Source of the DNA: a virus
Strand: one strand, 5' to 3'
IMG/VR virus record: IMGVR_UViG_3300003635_000026
Coordinates: 1 to 22,895 of that record
DNA length: 22,895 bases
This document shows, piece after piece, positions 14,754 through 21,853 of the stretch (the first letter of the stretch is position 1; each line of letters begins with the position of its first letter). The notes beneath the pieces are model-generated. The model was not told where the DNA came from and ran no database searches. It saw only the letters and a list, made by a program, of their open reading frames with translations. The position numbers and the translations under genes were made by a program.

Positions 14754-15815
14754 ATGCCCGGAATATTTACGCAGGATGTAACGGCATGGGCAACGGTCGG
14801 TGGAACGGCCAACTTCCAGCTTAAGAGCATCGAAACGACACGTCGAACTGGTCGTGAGATCGGACAGGCAATTCTCAAGGGTATTCCCGAGGAGCCGGGG
14901 GATGTGTACCCCGCACCCGGCGCTGATGCCGAAGTCTACATCGCCACGGAGTCCTCAACAGAACCGTGGAGTGACGACCTGAACACGTCTCGTCGTGTCT
15001 TCTACGGAGAAGTCATGTCTGCCAAACAGAACAAGGAAGGTGTGATCACCTTCGAAGTTGCTGGTATGGCAGACGTATTCCATCGAAAGACCGTCAAACT
15101 CGAAGTCGAGAATCCGACGTACACGCACGCCGTACTAAAGGATCTTCTCGAAGACGAGTTCGGATCTGTGGCAACCAGTCTGGATGGGGCAACACCGTAC
15201 ATCCCATATCTGGCACCAGCAAGTGAGTTCGTCGGCAACTACCAGCGCCCGTGGCGCTTCGGTAACGCCGAACGGGGGCTTCCGCTAATCGACGCACTGG
15301 AGGACCTCCTCAACTCACTCGGTGGCGTCCGGTGGGTTGACAGGGACGGTGTCATCCGCTTCGAGCCGTACCCTGAACACCGTGTCTGGCGAACACCGCT
15401 CGTCACGAAGATCAACTCGGGCGAATCGACACGCAACAAGTCCCGTGTGATCTTCGAGGCAAGCGGAAATGCCTCCGAACTCGGTCAGGGCGCATCCTAC
15501 GTTCACTCACAGGTTTCGCACACGTCTGCATCATCGATTCAGGGCGGTGAGGAGGAACCAGAAGCGCCTGAACTGACCCTCACGGACGACAACATCTCGT
15601 CCCAAGAGGAAGCAGACCAGCAGGCATTTAACGCTGCTGTCCAAGAGGACCAGAAGCGTGATCTCGGCGAAGTGACGATCATCGGTAACGCTGACATCGA
15701 TCTCTACGATCACGTCATCGTCCCCGAGGTCGAGTACACCGGCGACGATGGCCTCGCCATCACCAACGACTATCAGGCCGGTCGCTACAAGGTGGAGCAA
15801 GTGATGGGTTCCTGA
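14754..15815 (+). CDS. Baseplate hub protein (gp27 / gpD / XkdQ-like), main frame
   Basis: The product of 353 residues matches the baseplate hub that carries the spike. Seen are an N-terminal strand region (TANFQLKSIETTRRTGREIG), the turn-rich RRVFYGEVMSAKQNKEGVIT with its partner FEVAGMADVFHRK, and a helix (ERGLPLIDALEDLLNSLGGV) followed by VRWVDRDGVIRFEPYPEHRV. A late barrel also occurs (DLGEVTIIGNADIDLYDHVI, AGRYKVEQV). I prefer ATG 14754, just two bases after the previous stop; a GTG at 14709 in the same frame would overlap the upstream gene and read through sequence unlike a protein. The frame ends abruptly at 15813, in the middle of the C-terminal barrel strand. The expected remainder follows in the -1 frame, so the gene is frameshifted or recoded. 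Confidence 0.78.
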   Translation: MPGIFTQDVTAWATVGGTANFQLKSIETTRRTGREIGQAILKGIPEEPGDVYPAPGADAEVYIATESSTEPWSDDLNTSRRVFYGEVMSAKQNKEGVITFEVAGMADVFHRKTVKLEVENPTYTHAVLKDLLEDEFGSVATSLDGATPYIPYLAPASEFVGNYQRPWRFGNAERGLPLIDALEDLLNSLGGVRWVDRDGVIRFEPYPEHRVWRTPLVTKINSGESTRNKSRVIFEASGNASELGQGASYVHSQVSHTSASSIQGGEEEPEAPELTLTDDNISSQEEADQQAFNAAVQEDQKRDLGEVTIIGNADIDLYDHVIVPEVEYTGDDGLAITNDYQAGRYKVEQVMGS

Positions 15816-16000
15816 CGACGATCGAACTCTCACCACCGATCGACGAGTCGTACAACCGGTGTACTGTAGCAAGTGACGCTGGCTTCAGCCAGCAGTACCT
15901 CTCACAGTACGACAACAGCGTACAGGAGGGCCGTGTGTCCGTGACGGACAACGGTTCGAGCGATGACGACGGTGGTGGCTTCCTCAGTGGGATCTTCTAA
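15816..16000 (+). CDS. C-terminal continuation of the hub in the -1 frame
   Basis: These bases are the coding-like remainder of the hub. Frame 2 reads FLTTIELSPPIDESYNRCTV, then a soluble acidic tail ending GGGFLSGIF, and stops at 15998-16000, two bases before the spike gene. Hub proteins of this class normally follow the YKV strand with a strand like L-T-T-I-E-L, so the two pieces belong together. There is no ATG start at the junction. Only a short GTG-led fragment near 15933 could initiate. A one-base deletion near 15801-15812, a -1 slip, or a sequence error would explain it. No strong slippery heptamer is visible. Confidence 0.62.
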
Positions 16001-16002
16001 CG

Positions 16003-16707
16003 ATGACAACACGTGAAACACAATCGCGCTATCTACGGCGTTGGCAGAGCGTAACCGGGTTCGTAACGAAGGTATTCGAGCACGACGGAACAGAGGACCA
16101 GATTTCGAACCACGAGGTCAACGTCCAGCTTGCCGGTCGTGCCGAGGAGATGAAGCGCATTCCGGTTCACACCGACCACAACGGCTCCATCTACGTTCCA
16201 CAGAAGAACGATATGGTGGAGATCGGCTTCCTCAAGAGCAAGACGCAGCGCCCATACGTTGCCAACGTCATCTACACTGACAAAAACCGTGCGCCACTCG
16301 CTCGGTCCGGACACTTCCGCCGGGAGTTTGGTCCTGACAGCGGTGAGAAGCTCTACATCGAGGCAGAGAAGGACGATCACAGCGCGGGCGACCCAAACCT
16401 TGTCCGAATAGCAAAGAAATCTGACGGCCTCTCAGACCCCTCTACGGAGATCGTGCTGGACGACAGTGGGTCGGAGACGCAGGTTCGTGTTCACACCGAT
16501 GGCAACATCGAGGTGCAGGAAACTGATAACGGCACGACAATCAGCCTCAAGGATGGAACGATAGACATCACCGAGGGTACTGGTGGACAGGTGAACCTTT
16601 CGGGGTCCAGCAAGGGCGTCATCAAGGACATCAACACGACGACCGATGGTGACGGACACGTCACGAGCATTGATCTGGTCAGGTCGTCGGAAGTGTTCGT
16701 CAACTGA
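16003..16707 (+). CDS. Baseplate spike protein, gpV / gp5-like
   Basis: This 234-residue protein begins with an OB-fold as in P2 gpV and T4 gp5: NHEVNVQLAGRAEEMKRIPV, then HTDHNGSIYVPQKNDMVEIG and FLKSKTQRPYVANVIYT. From about residue 110 the protein becomes a repetitive beta structure (GEKLYIEAEKDDHSAGD, TEIVLDDSGSETQVRVHTDG, NIEVQETDNGTTISLKDGTI, DITEGTGGQVNLSGSSKGVI), consistent with a triple-stranded beta-helix needle. The spike trimer sits on the hub and pierces the cell envelope. No His-x-His metal tip is obvious at the C-terminus (SSEVFVN), and no lysozyme domain is inserted. A promoter region follows immediately. Confidence 0.82.
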   Translation: MTTRETQSRYLRRWQSVTGFVTKVFEHDGTEDQISNHEVNVQLAGRAEEMKRIPVHTDHNGSIYVPQKNDMVEIGFLKSKTQRPYVANVIYTDKNRAPLARSGHFRREFGPDSGEKLYIEAEKDDHSAGDPNLVRIAKKSDGLSDPSTEIVLDDSGSETQVRVHTDGNIEVQETDNGTTISLKDGTIDITEGTGGQVNLSGSSKGVIKDINTTTDGDGHVTSIDLVRSSEVFVN

Positions 16708-16719
16708 TCAACCCTCGTC

Positions 16720-16733
16720 CGAAAGGTTTAAGT
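16720..16733 (+). promoter_or_regulatory. Archaeal promoter, CGAAA-GG-TTTAAGT
   Basis: CGAAAGGTTTAAGT has a BRE-like CGAAA followed by a haloarchaeal TATA box, TTTAAGT at 16727-16733. Transcription would start about 25 bases downstream, near 16755, giving a leader of about 70 bases before the wedge gene at 16827. The same 14-base layout recurs at 21147-21160. Confidence 0.65.
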
Positions 16734-16734
16734 A

Positions 16735-16761
16735 TCCCCACGTCTTACCTGATAGTGGGGA
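16735..16761. promoter_or_regulatory. Inverted repeat over the predicted start site (operator candidate)
   Basis: TCCCCAC at 16735-16741 and GTGGGGA at 16755-16761 form a perfect 7-base inverted repeat with 13 bases between. It begins just after the TATA box and ends at the predicted transcription start, an ideal position for a repressor site. Confidence 0.5.
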
Positions 16762-16762
16762 G

Positions 16763-16787
16763 GTCGAGGCCATCTGGCCCGACTTTT
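16763..16787 (+). terminator. Leader hairpin followed by TTTT (attenuator or terminator candidate)
   Basis: GTCG (16763-16766) and GGCC (16768-16771) pair with GGCC (16776-16779) and CGAC (16780-16783), with one bulged A and an ATCT loop, followed by TTTT at 16784-16787. It may end transcription from the spike gene upstream, or act on the new transcript that begins just before it. Confidence 0.5.
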
Positions 16788-16826
16788 GGAGCGGTTCTAT
16801 ACGATAGTCGCAAATAGTGATACCCC

Positions 16827-17231
16827 ATGACTGATAGCCTTGGTTCTGGTCTTGCTCTTGATGAACAGTGGGACCTGTATGTGAACGAACGTGACGGTGA
16901 CCTTTCGTTCAACGAAGAAGGCAGTGAGTTGCTGAAGGACCTTGCGTTCATCGTTGGTCGCGCACTGACTGGCTCTGAGATCGGTACGGATGTTGACGAG
17001 GACGACCCGAACAGTGACCGTCGGTCACGAGGTGTTGTCGGGAAGGTCATCGACGACGGTCGTGCAGCCGACATTCGGCTCCGTGTTCGGAAACTCGTGC
17101 TGAGTGACGAGCGGGTCGATACGGTCGAGGAGATCGAGGTAGAAACGGTCAACAATGGGTCAGAACTGGAGATCAGCATCTCGCTGACGACAGTGACTGG
17201 CATCCAGATCGACGACGTTATCACGGTATAA
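16827..17231 (+). CDS. Baseplate wedge protein, gp25 / gpW-like
   Basis: The 134-residue product has the gp25-family layout. The start is ALDEQWDLYVNERDGDLSFN, followed by a helix (EEGSELLKDLAFIVGRALTG), a variable acidic loop, then a two-strand end (ADIRLRVRKLVLSDERVDTV, SELEISISLTTVTGIQIDDV). gp25-like proteins link the inner baseplate to the sheath start and are among the most conserved in contractile machines. GTGAT at 16817-16821 precedes the ATG. It is the first gene after the 16.72 kb promoter, so it opens a transcription unit with the wedge and gpI-like genes. Confidence 0.8.
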   Translation: MTDSLGSGLALDEQWDLYVNERDGDLSFNEEGSELLKDLAFIVGRALTGSEIGTDVDEDDPNSDRRSRGVVGKVIDDGRAADIRLRVRKLVLSDERVDTVEEIEVETVNNGSELEISISLTTVTGIQIDDVITV

Positions 17232-17235
17232 TAGC

Positions 17236-19164
17236 ATGTATATGGTTATTGAACCAACACCCCAAGACGATATTGAAGAATCGGTAGAGTCGCGTCTTCG
17301 GGGACGTATTGCGAAGCTGACGAACTTCGTCAGCACCAGCTTCAACAAGCTGTTCCTCAATACGTTCGCCGAGGAGATGTACGAGTTCGAGGTCAGGTTG
17401 CTGGCAGCCCAACTCTCTGGTTGGGTCGATTATGCCGGTGGTCCGATCACGGAAAGTGATCTCGACCAGCTTGGCCTCGAAAACTTCGATGATCTCGACC
17501 TGCTCAACCAGTACATGCTGGACGAGCACCTCGATAACCTCGGGGCGCTCGTTGGTGCAGAACGTGATCTCGGTGAACCGGCAACTGCCGACGTTCGGAT
17601 CGACGTATTCGACCAGAACACACGTGTCCCTGACGGGATGAAGGTTTCCACCCCACCGGACTTCGATGGGGATCAGTTTATCTACGCTGTCGATCTCGAC
17701 GGAGATAACTACGTTACCCCGTCCGAACAGGGGAACAGCGATTTCGTCGAAGTGAGTGTCGTAGCTGAGGAGGAAGGATCTGACTATAACGTTGGATCTG
17801 GACGTATCTCACGGCTTCGGTCCCCACCGCCGGGTGTCGAGAGTGTCAACAACCCGGCAGCAGCCACTGGCGGTGAAGACCCCGAGACAAATGATGAGCT
17901 TCGTGAGCGAATCAAGAACGCTGTCTTCGAAACCTCCGGCGGAGGTACGACAGCCGGAATCGAGGGCTACATCCTTGGAAATGTCGAAGGTGTCAACGAC
18001 GTATTCGTTGACGAGTTCATCGACGCAACACCGGTCTACGTGGACGTGATTGTAGACGGTGGTGTTGCGAGCGAGGTCGAAGATGCTATCGATACCTCCC
18101 GCCCTGCCGGTATTCGACACAACCTCGTTCGTCCGGTTACCTACAACCTCGCCATAGAGGTCGAGCTTCAAGGTACTGACATCGATCAGCTACAGGTCAA
18201 GGACGAAATCGAGGACTACATCTTCAATCTCGACCTTGGGGGGGACTACATTGGCGATCGTGTCAAGCAACGGATTCTCAACATCGAACCGAACGTCGAT
18301 AACATCCTCACGCTCAACGTCAGAGTCACAGAGGTCGTCAATCACCGAATCACGTTCCAATCCGGAACTGATGCGTACGATCTTGCTGACTCCCCGCTCG
18401 GGTTCATCGAAGACGAAGAACACTACTTCACGTCCGATACAGACGTGTACGAGCTTGGTGTTGCCCCAGTCGATGATTCGACGGTATCGGTCGAGGCAGT
18501 CGTCAATAGTCAGTCAGACCAGACACTCACTGGTGGCGGAACCGACTACTCCGTGGTGGACGACGACGGCGACGGAATGCTGGACTCGATCGACTTCTCT
18601 GGTGGCTCGACTGTCCCCGACGACGGGACGATCTTCGAGGTGAACTACGAGACGATCACCTCGACCAGCGAGACGTTCACGTACGATGGGTCGAGCGATT
18701 ACGCCCTGACGTACCTGCCAGCACTGGCAGACGACTCCAGTGTCTCTGACAACTCTGGCGACACGTACACGCTCGGAACCGACTACGACATCGTTGACAC
18801 AAATGGCAACGGTGAGAAGGACACGCTCCGCTGGCTATCTGGTGGATCAACGCCGAACAATCCCGAGGACTTCACCGTCAACTACGAGGTCAACGTTGGC
18901 TCGATCTACGAAGTCACTGGAACGCTCGGTGGCACCGAGGGCCACGAGTTCGTCGAGGGCACTGACTTCAACGAACTTGACGGTGACTCTGACGGACACA
19001 TCGATCAGATCGACTGGTCACTTGCAGGAGATGATCCTGATGGCGACACCGACTTCTCGGTTGATGCCACGATTCAGACACATGCTGACGAAGACTACTT
19101 CGTTACGCAGCGAGAAAAGATCAGCCCTGTTGTAGACGAAGTGGAGATCACTACGTATGAGTAA
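17236..19164 (+). CDS. Baseplate wedge protein, gpJ / gp6-like, with C-terminal Asp-rich repeats
   Basis: The 642-residue product is a gpJ-type wedge protein over its first 400 residues. The signature region at about residues 205-260 includes NPAAATGGEDPETNDELRER, then GTTAGIEGYILGNVEGVNDV, and is followed by a permuted strand region ending LTLNVRVTEVVNHRI. The C-terminal 230 residues are unusual for gpJ: three repeats start at residues 435, 514 and 575 with GTDY/GTDF, then D-x-DGDG, D-x-NGNG or D-x-DSDG, then D-x-I/L-x-W/F and a Gly/Pro turn. These look like calcium-binding loops in beta repeats. Another copy lies in the next gene. The stop overlaps the next start by 8 bases. The added region may display surface domains or bind ions in a high-salt setting. 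Confidence 0.8.
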   Translation: MYMVIEPTPQDDIEESVESRLRGRIAKLTNFVSTSFNKLFLNTFAEEMYEFEVRLLAAQLSGWVDYAGGPITESDLDQLGLENFDDLDLLNQYMLDEHLDNLGALVGAERDLGEPATADVRIDVFDQNTRVPDGMKVSTPPDFDGDQFIYAVDLDGDNYVTPSEQGNSDFVEVSVVAEEEGSDYNVGSGRISRLRSPPPGVESVNNPAAATGGEDPETNDELRERIKNAVFETSGGGTTAGIEGYILGNVEGVNDVFVDEFIDATPVYVDVIVDGGVASEVEDAIDTSRPAGIRHNLVRPVTYNLAIEVELQGTDIDQLQVKDEIEDYIFNLDLGGDYIGDRVKQRILNIEPNVDNILTLNVRVTEVVNHRITFQSGTDAYDLADSPLGFIEDEEHYFTSDTDVYELGVAPVDDSTVSVEAVVNSQSDQTLTGGGTDYSVVDDDGDGMLDSIDFSGGSTVPDDGTIFEVNYETITSTSETFTYDGSSDYALTYLPALADDSSVSDNSGDTYTLGTDYDIVDTNGNGEKDTLRWLSGGSTPNNPEDFTVNYEVNVGSIYEVTGTLGGTEGHEFVEGTDFNELDGDSDGHIDQIDWSLAGDDPDGDTDFSVDATIQTHADEDYFVTQREKISPVVDEVEITTYE

Positions 19165-21127
19165 CATAAAGGGACGGTTCCCCGACCTGCTCCCGATGGA
19201 GGAGCTTCGGGTTGGACCTGAGACACACACGTACGAGGTAATCGAGTACGACGATACTCCGAACGCCGTTAAGGAACAGTACGTTCCGAACAAGGCCCCT
19301 GTGCTCGAAGTAGAGAACATCACTGGTGTCGTCAACGGAGACGACTACTCGTTCGAGCAGGGAACCGACTACGAGATCATCGACACCGACAACGATGGTC
19401 GTCTGGAGACGATCGACTTTGGTGTGGGTGGTGTGTCACCGGATGACAATACGGATTTCGAGATCACCTATCTCGCTCGTTCCATCATCGTTCGGTACGT
19501 CGAGTCGTACGAGGACGAGTTCGACCGCGTTACCAACGACATTAACGAGGTCATCAACTCCCACTACGTCGATACAGCGACCAACACTGGCTACATCGAC
19601 AGTTTCGAGGACGAGGAGATCGTTGAGTACACGACAGACTACTGCCAAGGTAGTATCAACGTTCAGTCGAGTGTCGTTCTACAGGGCAACTGGGCACTCA
19701 AGATGCAGAGCGAGTGCAAGGATGATCCGCTTACCATCACATCGACGAGTGGCCTCGAACGGTACCCGAAGCGTGGTGACACCTTCACGTACTACATGCA
19801 ACTCACCAACGATGGCGACATCGGGTACTTCGACTTCATGTACCAGAACGGTACGGACGACCGTTACTACAGCGTCCAGATAGACTCGAAGGCCGATGAG
19901 TTCATCCTCCAGAAGGACGGTGGCAATACGAAGAAGGATACCGCCTCCGTCGATCTGAGCACATACTTCGGCGAGTGGATGCAAGTCGAAGTCAGCGTGT
20001 CTCCTATCGGTGACATCGTCGCCACACTTATCGACGAGGACAACAACGACCTCGTGACGGTAACGATCGTCGATACGGAGTACACGTCTGGTGGCATTCG
20101 ATGGCGTGCGTTCAACGACTCCGGAACAGGAATCGTGTACGCCGACGCAGCCGACATCATCCAGCGGAATAGCTCTGACCTCGACCGGATCGGGGCGATA
20201 TTCGGTGAACTCGGGAAGCGTCGTGGACGAACAGACGACGAGTACTCGACGTTCCTCCGCTCCATCGTTCAGTCGTTCAGTGGACGTGGAACGGTAGACG
20301 GGATCAAGTTCGCGGTTGCATCTGCCCTCGACCTGCCACCTGATCAGATCCTCGTTACCGAAGACTTCGTTGAGAACGAGTATGTCGTCCGAATTACGAC
20401 GCCGTTCCCACCACACCAACTCCAAACCCTTACTGAACTGGCTGATCTTGCAGACCCATCGGGTGTCCGGTTTGCATCGATCAGTTACGATGTCGCTGAT
20501 GAAGAAGTCGGGTTCAGCGACAACGTAAGCATTACTGAAGGTATTGACTTGGGAGAAGACATGGTGGTCGATGATGAAGCAACTGTTGATCCCAACCTGC
20601 GTACGACAGACGATGATGTGTCGATTGCTGACGTAGCAGCAGTCGATCAGAACCAACAAACAGCCGATGAAGATGTGTCAGTTGATGACACGACTTCAGT
20701 TACAGTTGATGATACAGCATCCCGATGGGATCAACAAGAAACAAACTGGGACTTCTTCGAGTGGCAGCAGATCGATGATCTCGTTCGCACACTAAGTGAA
20801 CAAGCTGGCGTCGTTGATTCCGTTACGATCAACGGAAATCTGGTTACTGTCAACGACGAGATGGTGGCCGACGATGCAGCGTTCATTGATCAGAATGCAC
20901 TCACTGTATCGGACGCCATGTCTTCCGATGATGCAGTACAAATCGACCAGAACAAAACAACGGTGTCTGATGGTGCTGGCTCTCACGATGTAGCCACCGT
21001 TGATCAGAATACACTCAGTTCAGTCGAGACAACAGGCAGCGATGAATCAGTCACGGTTTCCACGACACTCGTTGCGTGGGGACTTGGTGGCTGGAACACA
21101 ATGACGTGGACAAAGGAGCACAACTGA
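19157..21127 (+). CDS. Tail protein gpI-like with added Asp-rich, LamG-like and 19-residue repeat regions
   Basis: This 656-residue mosaic follows gpJ. Residues about 45-105 hold an Asp-rich repeat (GTDYEIIDTDNDG at residue 69) like those in gpJ. Residues about 144-332 look like a concanavalin/LamG jelly roll (YCQGSINVQSSVVLQGNWAL, FDFMYQNGTDDRYYSVQIDS, GEWMQVEVSVSPIGDIVATL). Residues about 345-442 are the gpI-like core (LGKRRGRTDDEYSTFLRSIV, then QSFSGRGTVDGIKFAVASAL), which in P2-type tails joins baseplate and fibre. The C-terminus has five V/I-D-P/Q-N repeats, spaced 19 residues within two blocks, and Trp-rich patches (WDQQETNWDFFEWQQ, WGLGGWNTMTW). The start is preceded by GGAG at 19143-19146. 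It probably anchors the fibres that follow. Confidence 0.7.
   Translation: MSNIKGRFPDLLPMEELRVGPETHTYEVIEYDDTPNAVKEQYVPNKAPVLEVENITGVVNGDDYSFEQGTDYEIIDTDNDGRLETIDFGVGGVSPDDNTDFEITYLARSIIVRYVESYEDEFDRVTNDINEVINSHYVDTATNTGYIDSFEDEEIVEYTTDYCQGSINVQSSVVLQGNWALKMQSECKDDPLTITSTSGLERYPKRGDTFTYYMQLTNDGDIGYFDFMYQNGTDDRYYSVQIDSKADEFILQKDGGNTKKDTASVDLSTYFGEWMQVEVSVSPIGDIVATLIDEDNNDLVTVTIVDTEYTSGGIRWRAFNDSGTGIVYADAADIIQRNSSDLDRIGAIFGELGKRRGRTDDEYSTFLRSIVQSFSGRGTVDGIKFAVASALDLPPDQILVTEDFVENEYVVRITTPFPPHQLQTLTELADLADPSGVRFASISYDVADEEVGFSDNVSITEGIDLGEDMVVDDEATVDPNLRTTDDDVSIADVAAVDQNQQTADEDVSVDDTTSVTVDDTASRWDQQETNWDFFEWQQIDDLVRTLSEQAGVVDSVTINGNLVTVNDEMVADDAAFIDQNALTVSDAMSSDDAVQIDQNKTTVSDGAGSHDVATVDQNTLSSVETTGSDESVTVSTTLVAWGLGGWNTMTWTKEHN
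20585..21010 (+). repeat. 19-residue VDQN repeats in the gpI-like gene
   Basis: V/I-D-P/Q-N occurs at residues 477, 496, 577, 596 and 615 of the 19157 gene. Spacing within each block is exactly 19 residues (57 bp), with the pattern VDQN-x-x-T-V-SD-x-x-SxDDA. A Trp-rich segment separates the two blocks. This region is also AT-richer than the core of the gene. Confidence 0.7.
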
Positions 21128-21146
21128 CGCGATAATCGCACACAAT

Positions 21147-21160
21147 CGAAACATTTAAGT
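21147..21160 (+). promoter_or_regulatory. Archaeal promoter, CGAAA-CA-TTTAAGT
   Basis: The TATA box TTTAAGT at 21154-21160 is preceded by CGAAA, as at 16720. Start of transcription is expected near 21182, leaving a CA-rich leader of about 17 bases before the ATG at 21200. It would drive the fibre genes separately from the baseplate. Confidence 0.65.
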
Positions 21161-21199
21161 GCCCACAACACATATCAACACACAACTTACTACTCACTA

Positions 21200-21826
21200 A
21201 TGGAACACCGATCTACCAACAGCGGTCTGACAATCGAAGGACGTATCGACACAAAAGTACACAGTGCAGACGAACTCCGCAGCGCGATCCCTGAGTGGGA
21301 CGAGTTGTCGAAGGACGAGAAGATGCTCGTTACCCGCGATCCCGAAGACTTCGATCTCGACGCACTCAGCCCCGAGGAGCGAGAGTATGCCGAGATGTTC
21401 GTCGAGCCGGACGAGGAGCAGGTTTCGTATAACGTTACGACTGATCGATTCCATCAGTACTTCGTTGACAACCTCGATCCGTCACAGTCCGCTGCAAAGG
21501 ACAACGTGACGGCGTCGTGGCTCGCACTCGGAGATGATGGCGCAACCGGTACCGCCACATCTGACACCGATCTCAACAACCGTGTCTACTCCGAGGCTGT
21601 CACCGATCACGCCGATAACAGCAAAGAACTTCTCGCATCGACGTTCGTTGACTCCACTGAGGCCAATGGAAACAGTCTCGACGAACTCGGCCTATTCACT
21701 GGTGATCCGGCCAACATCGCAAACGACGAAGTCTTCCTGATCAACCACACCGATTTCGGTGCAGTGACGAAGGACAACTCAAAGACTGTGACATTCGATG
21801 TCACACTCTCGTTCAGCGACGTATAA
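21200..21826 (+). CDS. Tail fibre-associated protein
   Basis: This 208-residue acidic protein is transcribed from its own promoter. The N-terminal 70 residues are helical and charged (LRSAIPEWDELSKDEKMLVT) and not recognised. Residues about 75-208 resemble N-terminal attachment domains of tail fibres: NVTASWLALGDDGATGTA, RVYSEAVTDHADNSKELLAS, NSLDELGLFTGDPANIANDE, VFLINHTDFGAVTKDNSKTV, and the closing TFDVTLSFSDV. The ELGLF and final V-x-F-x-V-x-L-x-F strands fit the collar-fibre type. It probably attaches a fibre to the baseplate or forms a short fibre. The function is inferred from these motifs and from the fibre gene 27 bases downstream. Confidence 0.6.
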   Translation: MEHRSTNSGLTIEGRIDTKVHSADELRSAIPEWDELSKDEKMLVTRDPEDFDLDALSPEEREYAEMFVEPDEEQVSYNVTTDRFHQYFVDNLDPSQSAAKDNVTASWLALGDDGATGTATSDTDLNNRVYSEAVTDHADNSKELLASTFVDSTEANGNSLDELGLFTGDPANIANDEVFLINHTDFGAVTKDNSKTVTFDVTLSFSDV

Positions 21827-21853
21827 GGCTGTAGCAGTTTTCAATAGCAATTC

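Noticed and set aside
16755-16815. A tRNA or other structured RNA gene in the 16.7 kb spacer
   Set aside because: The hairpins do not fit a cloverleaf: no acceptor pairing and no T-arm consensus; promoter, operator and terminator elements explain it better.
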